The notes beneath the pieces were generated by a model. It was not told the origin of the DNA, did not search any database, and saw nothing but the letters and a program-made list of their open reading frames with translations. A DNA stretch of 5,799 nucleotides from contig DAOM01000003.1 in the NCBI GenBank assembly GCA_002501855.1, forward strand, positions 1 to 5,799, given 5' to 3'. Every line of letters begins with the position of its first letter. The first letter of the stretch is position 1. This DNA is from Candidatus Nitrosopolaris nunavutensis. Lineage in GTDB: Archaea; Thermoproteota; Nitrososphaeria; Nitrososphaerales; Nitrososphaeraceae. Both the position numbers and the translations under genes were made by a program. Shown piece by piece: positions 5,096-5,799 of this stretch.

Positions 5096-5286
5096 CTTTT
5101 AAAACATTACTTCATGTATTGCCCCCACCGTTTGATGCAATGGCAGAAAGTATTTACTAAAGTGTTGAGGGTTATGATAAAGAAAAACTTAGCGAAGTCA
5201 AGAAATTTCTGGATGCGATTAAAACACAGGGTGAAGCTCATTACAACGAGCTTGCATCCAAGCTTAGGAAATCACTCATTATATAA
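5041..5286 (+). pseudogene. Coiled-coil gene relic with an in-frame stop
   Basis: Frame 1 reads HQIITIAFKTLLHVLPPPFD then AMAESIY, a TAA at 5158-5160, then SVEGYDKEKLSEVKKFLDAI and KTQGEAHYNELASKLRKSL, ending at TAA 5284-5286. The piece after the stop has clear heptad-like spacing of hydrophobic residues and mixed charge, much better than the longer frame at 5114-5317, which is a basic, Met/Trp/His-scattered shadow. It follows the HTH frame and may be its frameshifted C-terminal part or a separate broken gene. Family unknown. The LPPPFDAMA motif resembles LPPSYAALA at the right edge. Confidence 0.4.
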
Positions 5287-5317
5287 TCAATCTAAACCCG
5301 CATCTATTATGAAATAA

Positions 5318-5665
5318 GATCCTACTAGATTTTATGTGCCAGTAACTAGCTTTCCATCTTTTTTTTGCGCTTCCACTTATGAAGAATACATTCGCGCAGG
5401 AGATATGTATGGTTCGAAACTGCATGGCGATGATGGTTCCAGAATATCAATATATTGTTCTATATGAGCAGGCAAAAAGAGCCGATTAGCACGGATTACT
5501 AACGCATTGAGAACTTTCCTATCAATTTAAAATGCCCATCATATGTAGGATAGCTGCATTAAACTCCTCGATGCATATAGAAGATATGTTTCTGAACCAG
5601 AAAATTATGTGCCCAAATAGTCAGTACTAGGTTTTTGACGTGTCAGGCTGAACAAGTAACATACC
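5318..5665. other. Non-coding or decayed stretch with short fragments
   Basis: No convincing gene. Visible pieces are: a frame from GTG 5336 to TGA 5467 (43 codons, containing TYEEYIRAGDMYGSKLHGDD); an overlapping 36-codon frame from the ATG near 5379 to a TAG near 5489; and, in frame 2 after a TAG at 5546, DSCIKLLDAYRRYVSEPENY followed by VPK and a TAG at 5618. The last may be an upstream relic of the edge gene, which is in the same frame. A run of eight T at 5359-5366 could terminate transcripts from upstream. Confidence 0.3.
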
Positions 5666-5799
5666 TACTATCACCTTCCACCTTCGTACGCAGCATTGGC
5701 ATCTCATGTAGAATCAAAGGTAGTAGCGTTCCAAAAGTTTCTAACAGAACAAAATAATCTACTAGCTATACAAGTAGTTGCAAACCAAACAGTTGTTCA
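5660..5799 (+). pseudogene. Open segment of an unknown gene leaving the right edge
   Basis: Frame 2 is open from the TAA at 5657-5659 to the edge and reads YYHLPPSYAALASHVESKVV then AFQKFLTEQNNLLAI, well-composed and helical. No ATG or GTG start lies in the open part (only a TTG at 5696), and the same frame upstream has stops at 5618, 5636 and 5657 between protein-like pieces. The gene is therefore probably 5'-broken, or starts in another frame. The 3' end lies outside the window. Family not recognised; LPPSYAALA resembles LPPPFDAMA at about 5119-5145. Confidence 0.4.

Noticed and set aside
5114..5317. 67-aa ORF starting MYCPHRLMQWQKVF
   Set aside because: Very basic with scattered Met, Trp and His. 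The overlapping frame 1 (5131-5286) has clearly better protein composition, so this is taken as a shadow.
5405..5425. GGTTCGAAAC resembling a tRNA T-loop
   Set aside because: The flanking bases do not form a T-stem and there is no acceptor stem, anticodon arm or D-arm around it.
1..5799. CRISPR array, rRNA, complete insertion sequence
   Set aside because: No regularly spaced repeats, no rRNA-like conserved segments and no paired terminal inverted repeats with a complete transposase were seen on either strand.

Overview
The window looks like an accessory, gene-poor stretch of an archaeal chromosome, most likely an ammonia-oxidising thaumarchaeote (Nitrososphaerota, Nitrososphaera/Nitrosocosmicus-like). 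This is an inference from several signs: AT-rich DNA, TATA boxes about 20-30 bases before start codons (the leaderless archaeal pattern), TTG/GTG starts, very small proteins including a single C2H2 zinc finger, and low coding density. No marker gene fixes the taxon.

Layout. 1-156 (minus): 5' part of a frameshifted gene running off the left edge. It is divergent from an unknown 145-residue protein (221-658), which overlaps by ATGA a small second gene (655-826) broken by one frameshift. 865-1152: an orphan HicB-like protein. 1235-1703: an unknown gene that appears spread over three frames, probably decayed. 1751-1849: a 32-residue, extremely acidic mini-protein behind a well-placed TATA box. 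1902-2006: a doubtful small ORF converging on the next gene. 1996-3405 (minus): an intact dihydrolipoamide-dehydrogenase-like flavoprotein with all catalytic motifs. 3466-3785: mostly non-coding, with a possible gene relic and a 12-bp palindrome. 3786-3938: a 50-residue C2H2 zinc-finger protein. 4117-4911: an intact AbiV-like HEPN protein carrying an extra Trp-rich N-terminal module. 4916-5286: a helix-turn-helix gene interrupted by an amber codon, followed by a coiled-coil relic. 5318-5799: short relics ending in another open segment that leaves the right edge.

How the parts fit. The flavoprotein is a housekeeping or redox enzyme. The surrounding material (AbiV-like HEPN protein, orphan HicB, broken HTH gene, zinc finger, many frameshifted fragments) looks like a defence/mobile-element graveyard. 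The two largest genes are intact while most others are broken, which argues for local gene decay more than poor sequence quality, although several breaks lie at homopolymers and should be checked against reads. The most interesting locus is 4117-5095: an archaeal AbiV-type HEPN protein with an unusual N-terminal extension, followed after only four bases by a DNA-binding-like frame.
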